Shown: positions 22,506 through 32,697, counted from the stretch's first letter. The stretch: DNA of 64,000 nt from Aeromicrobium choanae (GCF_900167475.1 NZ_LT796768.1:186001-250000); one strand, 5' to 3'. Translations and numbers: made by a program. Notes: generated by a model from the letters alone, not told the origin.

Positions 22506-24941
22506 TCAGCCGACCTGGATGCTGGCCAACACGTCGGCGAGGTCGTCGGGCTTGACCAGGACGTCACGCGCCTTGGAGCCCTCGCTCGGACCGACCACGC
22601 CGCGGCTCTCCAGGATGTCCATGAGCCGGCCCGCCTTCGCGAAGCCCACCCGCAGCTTGCGCTGCAGCATCGAGGTCGAGCCGAACTGCGTGTTCACGAC
22701 GAGCTCGACGGCCTGCAGCACGAGGTCCATGTCGTCGCCGATGTCGTCGTCCAGCTCGCGCTTGGCCTGCTGGGGCACGGTGACGTCGTCGCGGTACGAC
22801 GGCTGCAGCTGCTCCTTGCAGTGCGTGACGATCTTCTCGATCTCGGCCTCGGTGATCCAGGCACCCTGCATGCGCATCGTCTTGTTCGCGCCCATCGGCA
22901 GGAACAGTCCGTCGCCCTGGCCGACGAGCTTCTCGGCACCGGGCTGGTCGAGGATGACGCGGCTGTCCGCCAGCGAGCTGGTGGCGAACGCCAGGCGGCT
23001 CGGCACGTTGGCCTTGATCAGGCCCGTGACGACGTCGACGCTGGGTCGCTGCGTGGCCAGCACCAGGTGGATGCCCGCCGCGCGCGCCAGCTGCGTGATG
23101 CGCACGATCGAGTCCTCGACGTCGCGCGGGGCGACCATCATGAGGTCCGCGAGCTCGTCGACGACGACCAGCAGGTACGGGTACGGCGTGAGCACCCGCT
23201 CGCTGCCGGGCGGCGCCTGCACTTTGCCCGAGACGACGGCCTTGTTGAAGTCGTCGATGTGGCGGTAGCCGAAGTTGGCCAGGTCGTCGTAGCGCAGGTC
23301 CATCTCGCGCACGACCCAGGCCAGCGCCTCGGCGGCCTTCTTCGGGTTGGTGATGATCGGCGTGATCAGGTGCGGGATGCCCTCGTAGGCGTTCAGCTCG
23401 ACCCGCTTGGGGTCGACCAGGATCATGCGCACCTCGTCGGGGGTGGACCGCATGAGGATCGAGGAGATCATCGAGTTCACGAAGCTCGACTTGCCCGAGC
23501 CGGTCGCACCCGCGACGAGCAGGTGGGGCATCTTCGCGAGGTTGGCCACGACGTAGCCGCCCTCGACGTCCTTGCCCAGGCCGATCACCATCGGGTGGTG
23601 GTCGCTGCGGGCCTTGTTCGACCGCAGGACGTCGCCGAGGGAGACCATCTCCTTGTCGACGTTGGGGATCTCGACGCCGATCGCGCTCTTGCCCGGGATC
23701 GGCGACAGGATGCGCACCTCGTTGGAGGCCACCGCGTAGGCGATGTTCTTGCTCAGCGCCGTGACCTTCTCGACCTTCACGGCGGGGCCGAGCTCGACCT
23801 CGTAGCGGGTGACCGTCGGGCCACGTGTGTAGCCGGTGACGGTGGCGTCGATCTGGAACTGCTCGAGCACCTCGGTCAGGCGGCCGACGACCTCGTCCGA
23901 CGCGGCGGAGCGCGCCTTGGGCGGGGTGCCCTCCTTCAGGGCGCTCGGCTCCGGGAGCGTGTAGACGATGTCGCCCGAGAGCGCGAGCTGCTCGGCGCGG
24001 ACGGGCAGCGGCTCGAGCGGACGCGGGTCGGGCTGCGGCTCGGGCTCGGAGAGCACCGGGACCGGCGGCGGGACGCTGACGGGCACCTGCCGATCCTCGT
24101 CGGGACCGTCGACGAGTGGGTTCTCGAACGGCTCGTCGACCAGCGGCATGGTGCGCGGGTGGCGCTTCTTGACCGGCTCGGGAGCGGCCTCGGCCTCCGG
24201 CTGCTTGTCGCGGCCGAGGGCGCGGTTCATGACGGAGCGCACGCGCTCGGGGACGGCGTAGAGCGGGGTCGCGGTGACGACGAGGACGCCGAAGACCACG
24301 ACGAGCACCAGGATCGGGGCGACGACCCACCCGGTCTTGAGCAGGTCGACGAGGATCGCCGAGAACAGGAAGCCGACGGCTCCCCCGGCCTCGGACATGT
24401 CGGGGTCGCTGGGGCGCGGAGTGCCGTGGGCGAGGTGCACGAGGCCCAGGACGCCACCGACGATGGCTCCCCAGCCGATCAGCTGGCGGCCGGCGGGGCC
24501 GTTGCGGTCAGGGTGGCGCAGGGTGCGCCAGGCCACGACGGCCAGCAGGATCGGGACGGCCCAGGCCAGCACGCCGACCGAGCCGGTGGTGACGCGGCGC
24601 ACGCCGGCGCCGAGACCGCCGGTGACGTCCCACCAGACCGCGGCGGCCGTCACCAGGGCGAGTGCGACCAGCGCGAGGCCGACCCCGTCGCGACGCTGCT
24701 CGGCGTCGAGCTCCTTCGCACCGTGGCCGATGCTGCGGGCGATCGCGCCCACCAGACCGGCGAGTCCCAGCCAGAAGGCCGTGGAGGCGCGCATGATGCC
24801 GTGCAGGGCAGCACTGAGTGGACCAGGACCCGTGCGGGGTGCCGGCTTGCGCGCAGGTGGCTTGCGCGCCGCGGGCTTCTTCTTGCGGGCCTGGCTGCCG
24901 GACGGCCGCTTGCGCGGCGGGGAAGACGTTCGGGTCGCCAT
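22506..24941 (-). CDS. ftsK: DNA translocase FtsK
   Basis: An 811-residue septal DNA pump that clears chromosome ends and activates XerCD at dif. It has a basic N terminus ([19 protein letters not shown]) and four to five membrane helices up to about residue 220, followed by a Pro/Glu-rich linker. The motor has Walker A GATGSGKS near residue 478, Walker [13 protein letters not shown] and [12 protein letters not shown]. The C-terminal winged-helix gamma domain ([21 protein letters not shown]...[13 protein letters not shown]) reads KOPS sites. ATG 24941 is preferred over an earlier in-frame codon because it begins the usual MATRTS. Confidence 0.96.
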   Translation of the reverse strand: MATRTSSPPRKRPSGSQARKKKPAARKPPARKPAPRTGPGPLSAALHGIMRASTAFWLGLAGLVGAIARSIGHGAKELDAEQRRDGVGLALVALALVTAAAVWWDVTGGLGAGVRRVTTGSVGVLAWAVPILLAVVAWRTLRHPDRNGPAGRQLIGWGAIVGGVLGLVHLAHGTPRPSDPDMSEAGGAVGFLFSAILVDLLKTGWVVAPILVLVVVFGVLVVTATPLYAVPERVRSVMNRALGRDKQPEAEAAPEPVKKRHPRTMPLVDEPFENPLVDGPDEDRQVPVSVPPPVPVLSEPEPQPDPRPLEPLPVRAEQLALSGDIVYTLPEPSALKEGTPPKARSAASDEVVGRLTEVLEQFQIDATVTGYTRGPTVTRYEVELGPAVKVEKVTALSKNIAYAVASNEVRILSPIPGKSAIGVEIPNVDKEMVSLGDVLRSNKARSDHHPMVIGLGKDVEGGYVVANLAKMPHLLVAGATGSGKSSFVNSMISSILMRSTPDEVRMILVDPKRVELNAYEGIPHLITPIITNPKKAAEALAWVVREMDLRYDDLANFGYRHIDDFNKAVVSGKVQAPPGSERVLTPYPYLLVVVDELADLMMVAPRDVEDSIVRITQLARAAGIHLVLATQRPSVDVVTGLIKANVPSRLAFATSSLADSRVILDQPGAEKLVGQGDGLFLPMGANKTMRMQGAWITEAEIEKIVTHCKEQLQPSYRDDVTVPQQAKRELDDDIGDDMDLVLQAVELVVNTQFGSTSMLQRKLRVGFAKAGRLMDILESRGVVGPSEGSKARDVLVKPDDLADVLASIQVG

Positions 24942-25007
24942 GATCGCAAGGCTAAACCAGAACCTGAGACTTCTCACGGACCCACGCCGCAGGCGCAGGC
25001 ACGGTCC

Positions 25008-25712
25008 TCAGATGGCCGAGTCCACGTGACCGGGTGCCTGCAGCACCCGCGCGCGCTCCAGGGCCAACGAGACGAGGCGGGGATCGGGTGCTCCCGCGCC
25101 CAGCAGCGGAGCGGTGACGACATCGGCGCCGAGCCGCCCGATGGCCGAGGCGCCCTCCCCCGACGCCAGCGCGTACATCGAGACGACGACCCGGTGGCTG
25201 TGCGCCCGGGCCACGTCGAGCGCGTCCTCCACCGGGGTGCCGACGCCGTCGACGACGCCCACGTGCACCGGGCCTCCCCACACCGCGCTGAGCAGCCGGG
25301 CGGCCTTCGAGACGTCGGCCAGCGCCTTCGACCCGTCGGCCTGGGGCGCCACCATCACGATCGTGTCCGACGGCTTCGCCCCCGCCTCGATCAGGCGGCG
25401 GACGCCGATCTCGGCCAGCACCCAGTCCGGACCCATCGCGGGCGCGACGCGGACGAGGGGATCATCCGCGGCCACCTCGTTCATCAGCCGCGCGGTCGCG
25501 CAGTCGTGGTTGAGCAGCAGGGGCACGATGACGCGGGGACCGGAGGTCTCGGCCACCACGTCGGCCAGCGACGGCTGCTGCACGTCGACGAAGGCGTCCA
25601 CCACCTCGCAGCCCGGGGCATGGCGGCGAATCGCGTTGACGAGCGACGCGAGGGCCGAGCGGCCGAGGTGCGACGTCGTCCCGTGCCCGCAGACGATGAT
25701 CCGAGTGCTCAC
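25008..25712 (-). CDS. CbiX/SirB-like chelatase-family protein
   Basis: A 234-residue protein with two similar halves. The N-terminal half begins RIIVCGHGTTSHLGRSALASLVNAIRR and has VIVPLLLNHDCATARLMNEV. The second half has VMVAPQADGSKALADVSKAARLL. This is the layout of actinobacterial CbiX-type sirohydrochlorin chelatases, which insert cobalt or iron. The metal-ligand His of HGTT is present; the second site (LLLNHD) differs from the usual PLFLxxGxH. No other tetrapyrrole genes are nearby, so the substrate is uncertain. It starts at GTG 25712. Confidence 0.8.
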   Translation of the reverse strand: MSTRIIVCGHGTTSHLGRSALASLVNAIRRHAPGCEVVDAFVDVQQPSLADVVAETSGPRVIVPLLLNHDCATARLMNEVAADDPLVRVAPAMGPDWVLAEIGVRRLIEAGAKPSDTIVMVAPQADGSKALADVSKAARLLSAVWGGPVHVGVVDGVGTPVEDALDVARAHSHRVVVSMYALASGEGASAIGRLGADVVTAPLLGAGAPDPRLVSLALERARVLQAPGHVDSAI

Positions 25713-25745
25713 ACGCCCAGCGTGGAGAGGGACTGTTTCGCTGGG

Positions 25746-25772
25746 GTTACGCCGCTGGCGAGGTTGCGTAAC
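25746..25772 (-). terminator. Small inverted repeat after rnj
   Basis: GTTACGC (25746-25752) and GCGTAAC (25766-25772) form a short hairpin in the 78-base gap after the RNase J stop. CTGGCGAG is also repeated directly at 25755-25762 and 25775-25782. It may serve as a weak terminator. Confidence 0.3.
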
Positions 25773-25790
25773 GACTGGCGAGGGGCGGTC

Positions 25791-27470
25791 TCACGCCTCC
25801 AGGACGATGGGGATGATGAGCGGGCGACGGCGCAGGCGACGCCCCGCGAACGAGCCGAGGACACGGCGCATGACCTGCTGCAGCGCGGCGGTGTCGCGCG
25901 CGCCGTCGGCGAGCGCCTCCTCGAGGGCGGCGACCACCTTCGGCTGGATCGCGTCGAAGACCGAGTCGTCCTCGGCCAGCCCGCGAGCGTGGATCTCGGG
26001 GCCGGTGACGATCTTGCCGGTGGTGGAGTCGATCACGGCGATGACCGAGATGAAGCCCTCGGCCGCGAGCGTGCGGCGGTCCTTGAGGTCGGAGTCGGTG
26101 ACGTCGCCGATGGACGAGCCGTCGACGTAGACGTAGCCCACGTCGTACGCCCCGGCGATCCTGGCGTGACCGTCGACGAGGTCCACGGCGTAGCCGTCCT
26201 CGGCGATGATCGTGTTGGGCACGCCCGTCTGCTGCGCGAGCGCCGCGTTGGCGTGCAGGTGGCGGATCTCGCCGTGCACCGGCATCACGTTGGACGGCTG
26301 CACGATGTTGTAGCAGTACAGCAGCTCGCCGGCCGAGGCGTGGCCCGAGACGTGGACGAGGGCGTTGCCCTTGTGCACGACGTTGGCGCCGATCTTGGTG
26401 AGGCCGTCGATCACGCGGTAGATCGCGTTCTCGTTGCCCGGGATCAGCGACGACGCCAGCAGGACGGTGTCGCCGGGCTCGAGGTGCACCTGGGGGTGCG
26501 TGCGGTTCGCGATGCGCGACAGCGCGGCCATCGGCTCACCCTGCGAGCCGGTGGACATGAGCACCATCTGCTCCGGCGGGGCGGCGTCGATCTTGTCGAC
26601 CACCACGCCGTCGGGCACGTTGAGGTAGCCCAGCTCGCGGGCGATCTGCATGTTGCGCACCATCGAGCGGCCGACGTAGGCCACCTTGCGGTTGTGCTTC
26701 ACGGCCGCGTCGAGCACCTGCTGGACGCGGTGGATGTGCGAGGCGAACGACGCGACGATGATGCGCTTCTTGCTGCGCGCGAAGACGGCGTCGATCGCGG
26801 GGGTGATCTGCTTCTCGGCCGTGGTGAAGCCGGGCACCTCGGAGTTGGTCGAGTCGGTGAGGAACAGGTCGACCCCGGCCTCGCCGAGCCGCGCGAACGC
26901 GCGCAGGTCGGTGATCCGGCCGTCGAGCGGCAGCTGGTCCATCTTGAAGTCGCCGGTGTGCAGCGCGACGCCGGCGGCGGTCTTGATCGCGACCGCCAGG
27001 GCGTCGGGGATCGAGTGGTTCACCGCGACGAACTCGCACTCGAACGGGCCGAACGACTGGACGTCGTTCTCGGAGACGACGTACGTGGGCACGTCCTTCA
27101 GGCGGTGCTCCTTGAGCTTCGGCGCCAGCAGGGCCAGCGTCAGCTTCGAGCCGATCACCGGGATGTCCCCGCGCTCGCGAAGCAGGTACGGCACACCGCC
27201 GATGTGATCCTCGTGACCATGCGTCAGGACCAGCCCCACGATGTCGTCGAGGCGCTCCCGGATCGGGCCGAAGTCGGGCAGGATCAGGTCCACGCCGGGG
27301 TGGTGCTCCTCGGGGAAGAGCACGCCGCAGTCGACGATCAGCAGCTTGCCGTCGAACTCGAAGACGGTCATGTTGCGACCGATCTCGCCGAGGCCGCCGA
27401 GCGGGACGACCCGCATCGCGCCGGCCTCGAGCGGGGGCGGGGTGGGAAGTTCGGTGTGCATATGGCTCAT
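25791..27470 (-). CDS. rnj: Ribonuclease J
   Basis: A 559-residue metallo-beta-lactamase/beta-CASP ribonuclease with 5'-3' exonuclease and endonuclease activity in RNA maturation and decay. The zinc motif LTHGHEDHIGG places ligands at His84, His86, Asp88 and His89; further ligands are in LHTGDFKMDQ and LFLTDSTN. The beta-CASP region (IIVASFASHIHRVQQVLDAA) and PVHGEIRHLHANAALA follow, then a C-terminal dimer domain. The ATG overlaps the dapA stop (ATGA), so it is cotranscribed with dapA, a conserved actinobacterial pairing. Confidence 0.96.
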   Translation of the reverse strand: MSHMHTELPTPPPLEAGAMRVVPLGGLGEIGRNMTVFEFDGKLLIVDCGVLFPEEHHPGVDLILPDFGPIRERLDDIVGLVLTHGHEDHIGGVPYLLRERGDIPVIGSKLTLALLAPKLKEHRLKDVPTYVVSENDVQSFGPFECEFVAVNHSIPDALAVAIKTAAGVALHTGDFKMDQLPLDGRITDLRAFARLGEAGVDLFLTDSTNSEVPGFTTAEKQITPAIDAVFARSKKRIIVASFASHIHRVQQVLDAAVKHNRKVAYVGRSMVRNMQIARELGYLNVPDGVVVDKIDAAPPEQMVLMSTGSQGEPMAALSRIANRTHPQVHLEPGDTVLLASSLIPGNENAIYRVIDGLTKIGANVVHKGNALVHVSGHASAGELLYCYNIVQPSNVMPVHGEIRHLHANAALAQQTGVPNTIIAEDGYAVDLVDGHARIAGAYDVGYVYVDGSSIGDVTDSDLKDRRTLAAEGFISVIAVIDSTTGKIVTGPEIHARGLAEDDSVFDAIQPKVVAALEEALADGARDTAALQQVMRRVLGSFAGRRLRRRPLIIPIVLEA

Positions 27471-28378
27471 GCGAGCAGACCTGCGTCCTTCAAAGCGGTG
27501 CGGATGACCTCAACCTGGTCGTCCGTGGCGGGAGTGAGCGGCAGCCGGACGGCCGCGCTGGGGATGATGCCGAGCTCGACCATGGCCACCTTGGCGGCGA
27601 TGGCACCCTGCGTCTGGCCCATGACGGCGGCCGTGAGCGGGAGGATCTCGTTGTCGATCTCGCGGGCGCGCGCCAGGTCACCGGCGTCGACCGCTTCGAT
27701 CATCTGCTTGATGCGGGCGCTGGCGACGTGGCCGACGACGCTGACGGTGCCGACCGCGCCGATGGCGAAGAACGGCAGGTTCACGACGTCGTCGCCCGAG
27801 TAGATCGCCAGGCGCGAGCTCGCACGCAGTCGGGCGGCCCGGGCCAGGTCGCCGGTGGCGTCCTTGACGGCCAGGACCGTGCGTCGCGACTCCAGCTCGG
27901 CATAGGTCGCCTCGGAGATCTCGACGCCGGTGCGGCCGGGGATGTCGTACAGCATGATCGGCGTGTCGCCGGCGGCGTCGACGACGGCGTCGATGTTGGC
28001 CAGGATGCCCGACTGGGGCGGCTTGCTGTAGTACGGCGACACGAGCAGGAGCCCGTGGGCGCCCACGCGCACGGCCTGCTCCGCCAGCTCGACGGTGTGG
28101 CGGGTGTCGTTGGTGCCGACGCCCGCGACGATCGTGGCCCGGTCGCCCACCGCCTCGAGCACGGCGGCCAGCAGCCGGCCGTCCTCCTCGCCGGTGGTCG
28201 TGGGCGACTCGCCGGTGGTGCCGCTGACGACGATGCCGTCGGCCCCGGTGTCGACCAGGTGGGTCGCGAGCGCGGCAGCGGCATCCAGGTCGAGGCCGCC
28301 GTCCGGGGTGAACGGGGTGGCCATCGCAATGAGGAGCCGGCCGAACGGAGCGGCCTCGGTCGCCAGCGGAGACGTCAT
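27467..28378 (-). CDS. dapA: 4-hydroxy-tetrahydrodipicolinate synthase
   Basis: A 303-residue TIM-barrel aldolase that condenses pyruvate with aspartate semialdehyde, the first committed step of the lysine and diaminopimelate pathway. The Schiff-base lysine is Lys172 (LAVKDATGD) and the catalytic Tyr is Tyr144 (MLYDIPGRTG). The pyruvate-binding GTTGESPT segment is at residues 53-60. It is the upstream partner of rnj. A 50-base gap separates it from the divergent thioesterase gene. Confidence 0.96.
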   Translation of the reverse strand: MTSPLATEAAPFGRLLIAMATPFTPDGGLDLDAAAALATHLVDTGADGIVVSGTTGESPTTTGEEDGRLLAAVLEAVGDRATIVAGVGTNDTRHTVELAEQAVRVGAHGLLLVSPYYSKPPQSGILANIDAVVDAAGDTPIMLYDIPGRTGVEISEATYAELESRRTVLAVKDATGDLARAARLRASSRLAIYSGDDVVNLPFFAIGAVGTVSVVGHVASARIKQMIEAVDAGDLARAREIDNEILPLTAAVMGQTQGAIAAKVAMVELGIIPSAAVRLPLTPATDDQVEVIRTALKDAGLLA

Positions 28379-28428
28379 GTTCCGAGGTTACCGTCAACGC
28401 GTCGGGGCCCTCGGGCAGGATGAACCGG

Positions 28429-29214
28429 GTGACCGACCACTACCCGCAGGACACCGTCGCGACCCGCGACGACGACGGAACACTGACGCTCCCCGTGACC
28501 GACCGCTGGAACACCCCGCTGGGCAAGCCGAACGGCGGCTGGGTGCTGGCGTCCATGCTGCGTGCGGCGATGGACCACACGGACGTCGGCCGCCCGGTGG
28601 TCGCCGCGATCACCTACTTCGCCTCCCCCGAGGCCGGCACCACGGCCACCCTGACCGTCACGCCGGTCAAGCTGGGCCGGCGGGTGCAGACGGTGGACGT
28701 CGACCTGGCGTGCGAGGGCAAGCCGCTGGCGCGGATGACGGCCAGCTTCGCGCGTGACCACCACGGTCCGACCCAGGAGCTGGGCGCGGCCCCCGAGCTG
28801 CCCGACCCCGGGACCCTGCCCGACCCGCGCCAGGGCGGCATGCCGGCCGACGGCCTGTTCGGGCGCGTCGAGTACCGGATGGCCCAGGCCCCGGGCTGGT
28901 CGCAGGGCAAGCCGTCGGGCGACCCGACGACCACGCTGTGGCAGCGCCTCGACGGGGGCTCCGAGATCGACTGGCCCGCCGTGGGGCTGCTGGTCGACGC
29001 CAGTCCCCCGCCGGTCCTTGAGCTGGGTCACCTCGTCTCGATGACGGTGCAGCTCACGGTGCACTTCCACCGCCTGCCCGAGCCGGGCTCGTGGGTGGCG
29101 TCGCGCTTCACGACCCGTCACCTCGCCGACGGCTTCCACGAGGAGGACGGCGAGCTGTGGGACGACCAGGGCCGCCTCGTGGCCCAGTCGCGTCAGCTCG
29201 CCATCCTGCTCTGA
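28429..29214 (+). CDS. Acyl-CoA thioesterase-like double-hotdog protein
   Basis: A protein of about 261 residues with two hotdog halves, resembling TesB/4HBT_3 acyl-CoA thioesterases. The first half has WNTPLGKPNGGWVLASMLRAAMDH and PVVAAITYFASPEAG. The second has DVDLACEGKPLARMTASFARD and ends LWDDQGRLVAQSRQLAILL, a typical hotdog C terminus. GTG 28429 is favoured because GGGCAGG lies 8 bases before it; an ATG at 28420 would touch that ribosome site. Substrate unknown. It is divergent from dapA. Confidence 0.83.
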   Translation: MTDHYPQDTVATRDDDGTLTLPVTDRWNTPLGKPNGGWVLASMLRAAMDHTDVGRPVVAAITYFASPEAGTTATLTVTPVKLGRRVQTVDVDLACEGKPLARMTASFARDHHGPTQELGAAPELPDPGTLPDPRQGGMPADGLFGRVEYRMAQAPGWSQGKPSGDPTTTLWQRLDGGSEIDWPAVGLLVDASPPPVLELGHLVSMTVQLTVHFHRLPEPGSWVASRFTTRHLADGFHEEDGELWDDQGRLVAQSRQLAILL

Positions 29215-29218
29215 GGTC

Positions 29219-29587
29219 TCACTCCCCCGCTTCGGTCGTGCCCTCGTAGAGGCCGATCACGTTGCCGTCGGGGTCCTCGAAGATCGCCCACCAGCTGGTC
29301 TCGGAGATCGGGTTCTTCTCCATCACGACGCGTGCGCCGTGCTCCTGCGCCGTCGCGAGCGTCTCCTCGATGGAGTCGACCTCCACGTAGGAGCGCGGTT
29401 GGGTGAAGCCCTCGGACCTCGGGGCGAGGCCGCCACCGCTGATCTGGTTGGGCGCCTGCCACATCGGGTAGCCCTCGAAGCCGGGGACCTCCGCGATCTG
29501 CCAGCCGAAGAGGCTGCCGTAGAAGTCCTGCGCGCGCTTGTAGTCGCCGACCGGGATGTCGACGTGCGTGATGTCGCCGTGTGCCAT
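29219..29587 (-). CDS. VOC-family (glyoxalase-like) protein
   Basis: A 122-residue single vicinal-oxygen-chelate module. It contains GDITHVDIPVGDYKRAQDFYGSLFGWQI, SYVEVDSIEETLATAQEHGARVVMEKNPI and WAIFEDPDGNVIGLYEG, the paired beta-alpha-beta-beta-beta units of the fold. Members bind metal or antibiotic-like ligands; this one has no specific assignment. It follows folA on the same strand by 57 bases. Confidence 0.85.
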   Translation of the reverse strand: MAHGDITHVDIPVGDYKRAQDFYGSLFGWQIAEVPGFEGYPMWQAPNQISGGGLAPRSEGFTQPRSYVEVDSIEETLATAQEHGARVVMEKNPISETSWWAIFEDPDGNVIGLYEGTTEAGE

Positions 29588-29644
29588 GGGTGTCTCCTGT
29601 CCTTCCCGCCAGTGTCGAACGGGGACGGGCCCACGACAAGGGGT

Positions 29645-30133
29645 TCAGCGGCGCACGTAGGTGGCGATCTCGTAGTCGGGCGTGCCCGCGTGCCGCTGCC
29701 GGTCGGTCTCGGTCCAGCGGTCCGGGTCGACGGGCCCGAAGAACGTGTCGCCCGGTGGGCTCAGCGGTACGTGGGTGACGACCAACGCGTCGACGAGGTC
29801 GCGCGCGAGGGCCTCGTCGAACACCGCCGCGCCGCCGATGAGGAACACCTCGTCGTCCAGCTCGCGCGCCCGCGCCAGGGCCGTGTCGAGGTCGTTCGCG
29901 ACGATGACCGCTGGATCGCCCGGGTCGAAGTCGGGCTGGCGAGTGAGCACGACGGAGGTACGGCCCGGGAGCGGCCGGCCGATCGAGGCGTAGGTGGCGC
30001 GGCCCATCACGATGGGATGGCCCCACGTGAGCTCCTTGAACTGGCGCATGTCGCCCGTGCGGGGCCAGGGCATCCCGCCGTCGAACCCGATGACGCCGTT
30101 CGCGCCGACCGCCACCGCAATCGTGACCGTCAT
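29645..30133 (-). CDS. folA: Dihydrofolate reductase
   Basis: A 162-residue enzyme that regenerates tetrahydrofolate after thymidylate synthesis. Recognisable segments are IAVAVGANGVIGFDGGMPWPRTGDMRQFKELT (Met20 loop and substrate Asp region), IVMGRATYASIGRPLPGRTSVVLTR (NADPH binding) and VFLIGGAAVFDEAL. It starts 3 bases after thyA ends and shares its strand, the classic thyA-folA pair. Confidence 0.95.
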   Translation of the reverse strand: MTVTIAVAVGANGVIGFDGGMPWPRTGDMRQFKELTWGHPIVMGRATYASIGRPLPGRTSVVLTRQPDFDPGDPAVIVANDLDTALARARELDDEVFLIGGAAVFDEALARDLVDALVVTHVPLSPPGDTFFGPVDPDRWTETDRQRHAGTPDYEIATYVRR

Positions 30134-30136
30134 GCC

Positions 30137-30931
30137 TCAGACCGCGATCGGGGCCTTGATGGCGGCGTGGGAGCGGTAGTCCTCGATCGTGATCGACTCG
30201 AGCGTGAAGTCGTCGATGTCGGTGACCGAGGGGTCGAGACGCAGCGTGGGCAGCGGCAGCGGATCGCGGGTGAGCTGCTCGCGCGCCTGGTCGAGGTGGT
30301 TGACGTAGAGGTGGCAGTCGCCGCCCGTCCAGACGAACTCCCCGGGCTCGAGGCCGGTGACCTGGGCGACCATCTGCGTCAGCAGCGCGTAGGACGCGAT
30401 GTTGAAGGGGACGCCGAGGAACACGTCGGCGGAGCGCTGGTACAGCTGGCAGCTCAGCCTGCCGTCGGCGACGTAGAACTGGAAGAACGCGTGGCAGGGC
30501 GCCAGCGCCATCGCGTCGAGGTCGGCCACGTTCCAGGCGCTCACGATGTGACGGCGCGAGTTCGGGTCGGCCTTGATCGCCTCGATGACGGCCTTGAGCT
30601 GGTCGATGTGCCGGCCGTCGGGCGCCGGCCACGAGCGCCACTGGTAGCCGTAGATGGGCCCCAGGTCGCCCTGATCGTCGGCCCACTCGTCCCAGATCGT
30701 GACGCCGTTGTCGCGCAGGTACTGCGTGTTCGTGTCGCCGGCGATGAACCACAGCAGCTCGGCGACGACGCTCTTGAGGTGCACCTTCTTGGTGGTGACC
30801 ACGGGGAACCCGTCGGCGAGGTCGAAGCGCATCTGGTGCCCGAAGACGCTGCGCGTGCCGGTGCCGGTGCGATCGCCCTTCGCCACCCCCTCGTCGAGGA
30901 TCCGGCGGACGAGATCGAGGTAGGCCTGCAT
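30137..30931 (-). CDS. thyA: Thymidylate synthase
   Basis: A 264-residue enzyme of the same length as E. coli ThyA. It methylates dUMP with methylenetetrahydrofolate. The catalytic nucleophile is Cys146 in [21 protein letters not shown] binds phosphate, and [23 protein letters not shown] and [14 protein letters not shown] complete the dUMP site. It leads the thyA-folA unit and diverges from a membrane-protein gene. Confidence 0.97.
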   Translation of the reverse strand: MQAYLDLVRRILDEGVAKGDRTGTGTRSVFGHQMRFDLADGFPVVTTKKVHLKSVVAELLWFIAGDTNTQYLRDNGVTIWDEWADDQGDLGPIYGYQWRSWPAPDGRHIDQLKAVIEAIKADPNSRRHIVSAWNVADLDAMALAPCHAFFQFYVADGRLSCQLYQRSADVFLGVPFNIASYALLTQMVAQVTGLEPGEFVWTGGDCHLYVNHLDQAREQLTRDPLPLPTLRLDPSVTDIDDFTLESITIEDYRSHAAIKAPIAV

Positions 30932-30992
30932 GTCGGCAGACTAGCAACGCGCCCCGACAGTCGGGCCCGACCGGCGTGAGATACTGGCCGGC

Positions 30993-31481
30993 GTGCCGGA
31001 ACCCACCACTCCGACTCCTGCTGACGTGAAGCGATTCGTCGCCCTCCAACTCGGGGTCACCGTCCTGTTCGCCGCGCTCGTCGTCGTCGTGTTCGGCGGT
31101 GGGGACGAGCCCGCGGCGCGCTGGTGGGTCGCGCTGGCCCTCTTCGCCCTCGTCCTCGTGGCGGGCGCGTTCGTCTCCCGCGCCTGGTCGCGCCCCGCTC
31201 CCCTGGCGGCGGACGACCCCACGCCGCAGGAGTCCTCGGTGCGCCGGCTCTCGTCCCACGTCGCGCGCTCGTTCCTCGTCCTCGAGATCCCCCTCGTGCT
31301 CTCCGCCGTGCTCGGCCTGGCCGGCCTGATCGGCGGTGCGGTGATGCTCGTGACCGTGGTCGCGGCCCTGGCCGCCCTCGTCTTCGGCACGTGGCCGACG
31401 CGACGCAACGTCGACCGGTTCGCCACCGCGCTGGAGCGCGACGGCGCGAGCTCGGGCCTGCGCGAGGCGTTCGCCCGATGA
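30993..31481 (+). CDS. Hypothetical four-helix membrane protein
   Basis: A 162-residue protein I do not recognise. Four hydrophobic segments are visible: about residues 16-36 (FVALQLGVTVLFAALVVVVF), 43-62, 93-112 (FLVLEIPLVLSAVLGLAGL) and 114-133. A Pro-rich loop (RPAPLAADDPTPQES) lies between the pairs. GTG 30993 begins the reading. The stop overlaps the start of the GNAT gene (ATGA), so it heads a four-gene plus-strand unit with the GNAT and azlCD genes. Confidence 0.8.
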   Translation: MPEPTTPTPADVKRFVALQLGVTVLFAALVVVVFGGGDEPAARWWVALALFALVLVAGAFVSRAWSRPAPLAADDPTPQESSVRRLSSHVARSFLVLEIPLVLSAVLGLAGLIGGAVMLVTVVAALAALVFGTWPTRRNVDRFATALERDGASSGLREAFAR

Positions 31482-32008
31482 GCGCCGATGTCTCCGTCCG
31501 TCTCGCCTGGCCCGACGACAGCGCCCGCATCGCCGCGGTCCAGCGCGAGCACTGGGTGCGCACGTATGCCAGCACGGTCGACCCGGCCGAGCTCGAGGCC
31601 CTCGACGAGTCGGTGATGGCGCAGCGCTGGGCCCAGCTCATCAGCGCCCCGCGTGACGCGCGCATGCGCACCCTCGTCGCCCTCGAGCGCGCCGCCCTGC
31701 GCGGCTTCGCCCTCGTGCACCCGTGCCACGACCCCGACGCCGACCAGGTCCGGGACGCCGAGATCGGCGAGTTCGTCGTCTCCGCCGACCACCAGCGCGA
31801 GGGGCACGGATCGCGGCTGCTGCACGCCTGCGTGGACACCGTGCGGGCCGACGGGTTCGAGCGCGCGGTCTGGTGGGTCTCCCCCACCGACGACGCCCTG
31901 CGCTCCTGGCTGGTCGCCTCGGGCTGGGACGCCGACGGGGCGCACCGCGAGTTCGCCGGAGCGACCGGTCCCCTCAAGCAGGTCCGCCTCCACACGATGC
32001 TGACGTGA
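31478..32008 (+). CDS. GNAT-family N-acetyltransferase
   Basis: A 176-residue acetyltransferase. It begins VSVRLAWPDDSARIAAVQREHWVRTYAST and has the acetyl-CoA motif GEFVVSADHQREGHGSRLLHACVDTVRADGF followed by WWVSPTDDALRSWLVASGW. The target is unknown. ATG 31478 overlaps the preceding stop (ATGA), and its own stop overlaps the azlC start (GTGA), so all are translationally coupled. Confidence 0.88.
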   Translation: MSADVSVRLAWPDDSARIAAVQREHWVRTYASTVDPAELEALDESVMAQRWAQLISAPRDARMRTLVALERAALRGFALVHPCHDPDADQVRDAEIGEFVVSADHQREGHGSRLLHACVDTVRADGFERAVWWVSPTDDALRSWLVASGWDADGAHREFAGATGPLKQVRLHTMLT

Positions 32009-32697
32009 GCGAGCCCACCACCGACCGCGAGATCATCGCCGACTCCCTCGGAGTGGGGATCGGGGTGGGTCTCTACGGCATCACCTTCGGCGCTCTCGCC
32101 ACGACCGGCGGCATGTCGGTGTGGCAGGCGTGCGCCCTGTCGTTCCTGGCCTTCACCGGGGCGTCGCAGTTCGCGTTCCTGGGTGTCGTCGCCTCCGGCG
32201 GCGCGCCGATGACCGGCGCGCTGACCGCCGTCCTGCTGGGCATCCGCAACACGTTCTACGGCATCACGCTGGCCCCCGTCCTGCGCGTGAAGGGCCTGCG
32301 GCGCCTCGCGACCGCCCACATCGTGATCGACGAGTCCACGGCGATGTCGGTCGTGCGCGAGGACCCGCGACAGGGCCGCCTGGGCTTCTACTGGACCGGC
32401 CTGACCATCTTCGCGATCTGGAACCTGATGACCCTCATCGGCGCCGTGGCGGGCGAGCGCATCGGCGACCCGCGCGCGATCGGGCTCGACGCCGCGGTCG
32501 CCGCGGCCTTCCTCGGCCTGCTGTGGCCACGCCTGGACTCCACGCCGTCGCGCCTGCTGGCGCTGCTGGCCGCCGCGGTCGCGCTCGGCCTCGTGCCCTT
32601 CACGCCTCCCGGCGCCCCGATCATCATCGGCGGCATCGTGGCCGTCCTGGTGGGGCTGCGGTTCGTCCCCACGAGCCCGGGAGGCCATGATGAGTGA
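32005..32697 (+). CDS. azlC: AzlC-family branched-chain amino acid exporter, large subunit
   Basis: A 230-residue membrane protein with AzlC features: SLGVGIGVGLYGITFGALATTGGMSVWQACALSFLAFTGASQFAFLGV near the N terminus and LLGIRNTFYGITLAPVLR in the middle. AzlC with AzlD exports branched-chain amino acids in studied bacteria. The GTG start overlaps the GNAT stop by 4 bases, and azlD begins inside its last codons. Confidence 0.9.
   Translation: MSEPTTDREIIADSLGVGIGVGLYGITFGALATTGGMSVWQACALSFLAFTGASQFAFLGVVASGGAPMTGALTAVLLGIRNTFYGITLAPVLRVKGLRRLATAHIVIDESTAMSVVREDPRQGRLGFYWTGLTIFAIWNLMTLIGAVAGERIGDPRAIGLDAAVAAAFLGLLWPRLDSTPSRLLALLAAAVALGLVPFTPPGAPIIIGGIVAVLVGLRFVPTSPGGHDE

Noticed and set aside
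22821-27803. A 5-kb open plus-strand frame opposite ftsK, the chelatase gene and rnj
   Set aside because: Same shadow effect; it spans several well-identified minus-strand genes and intergenic gaps.
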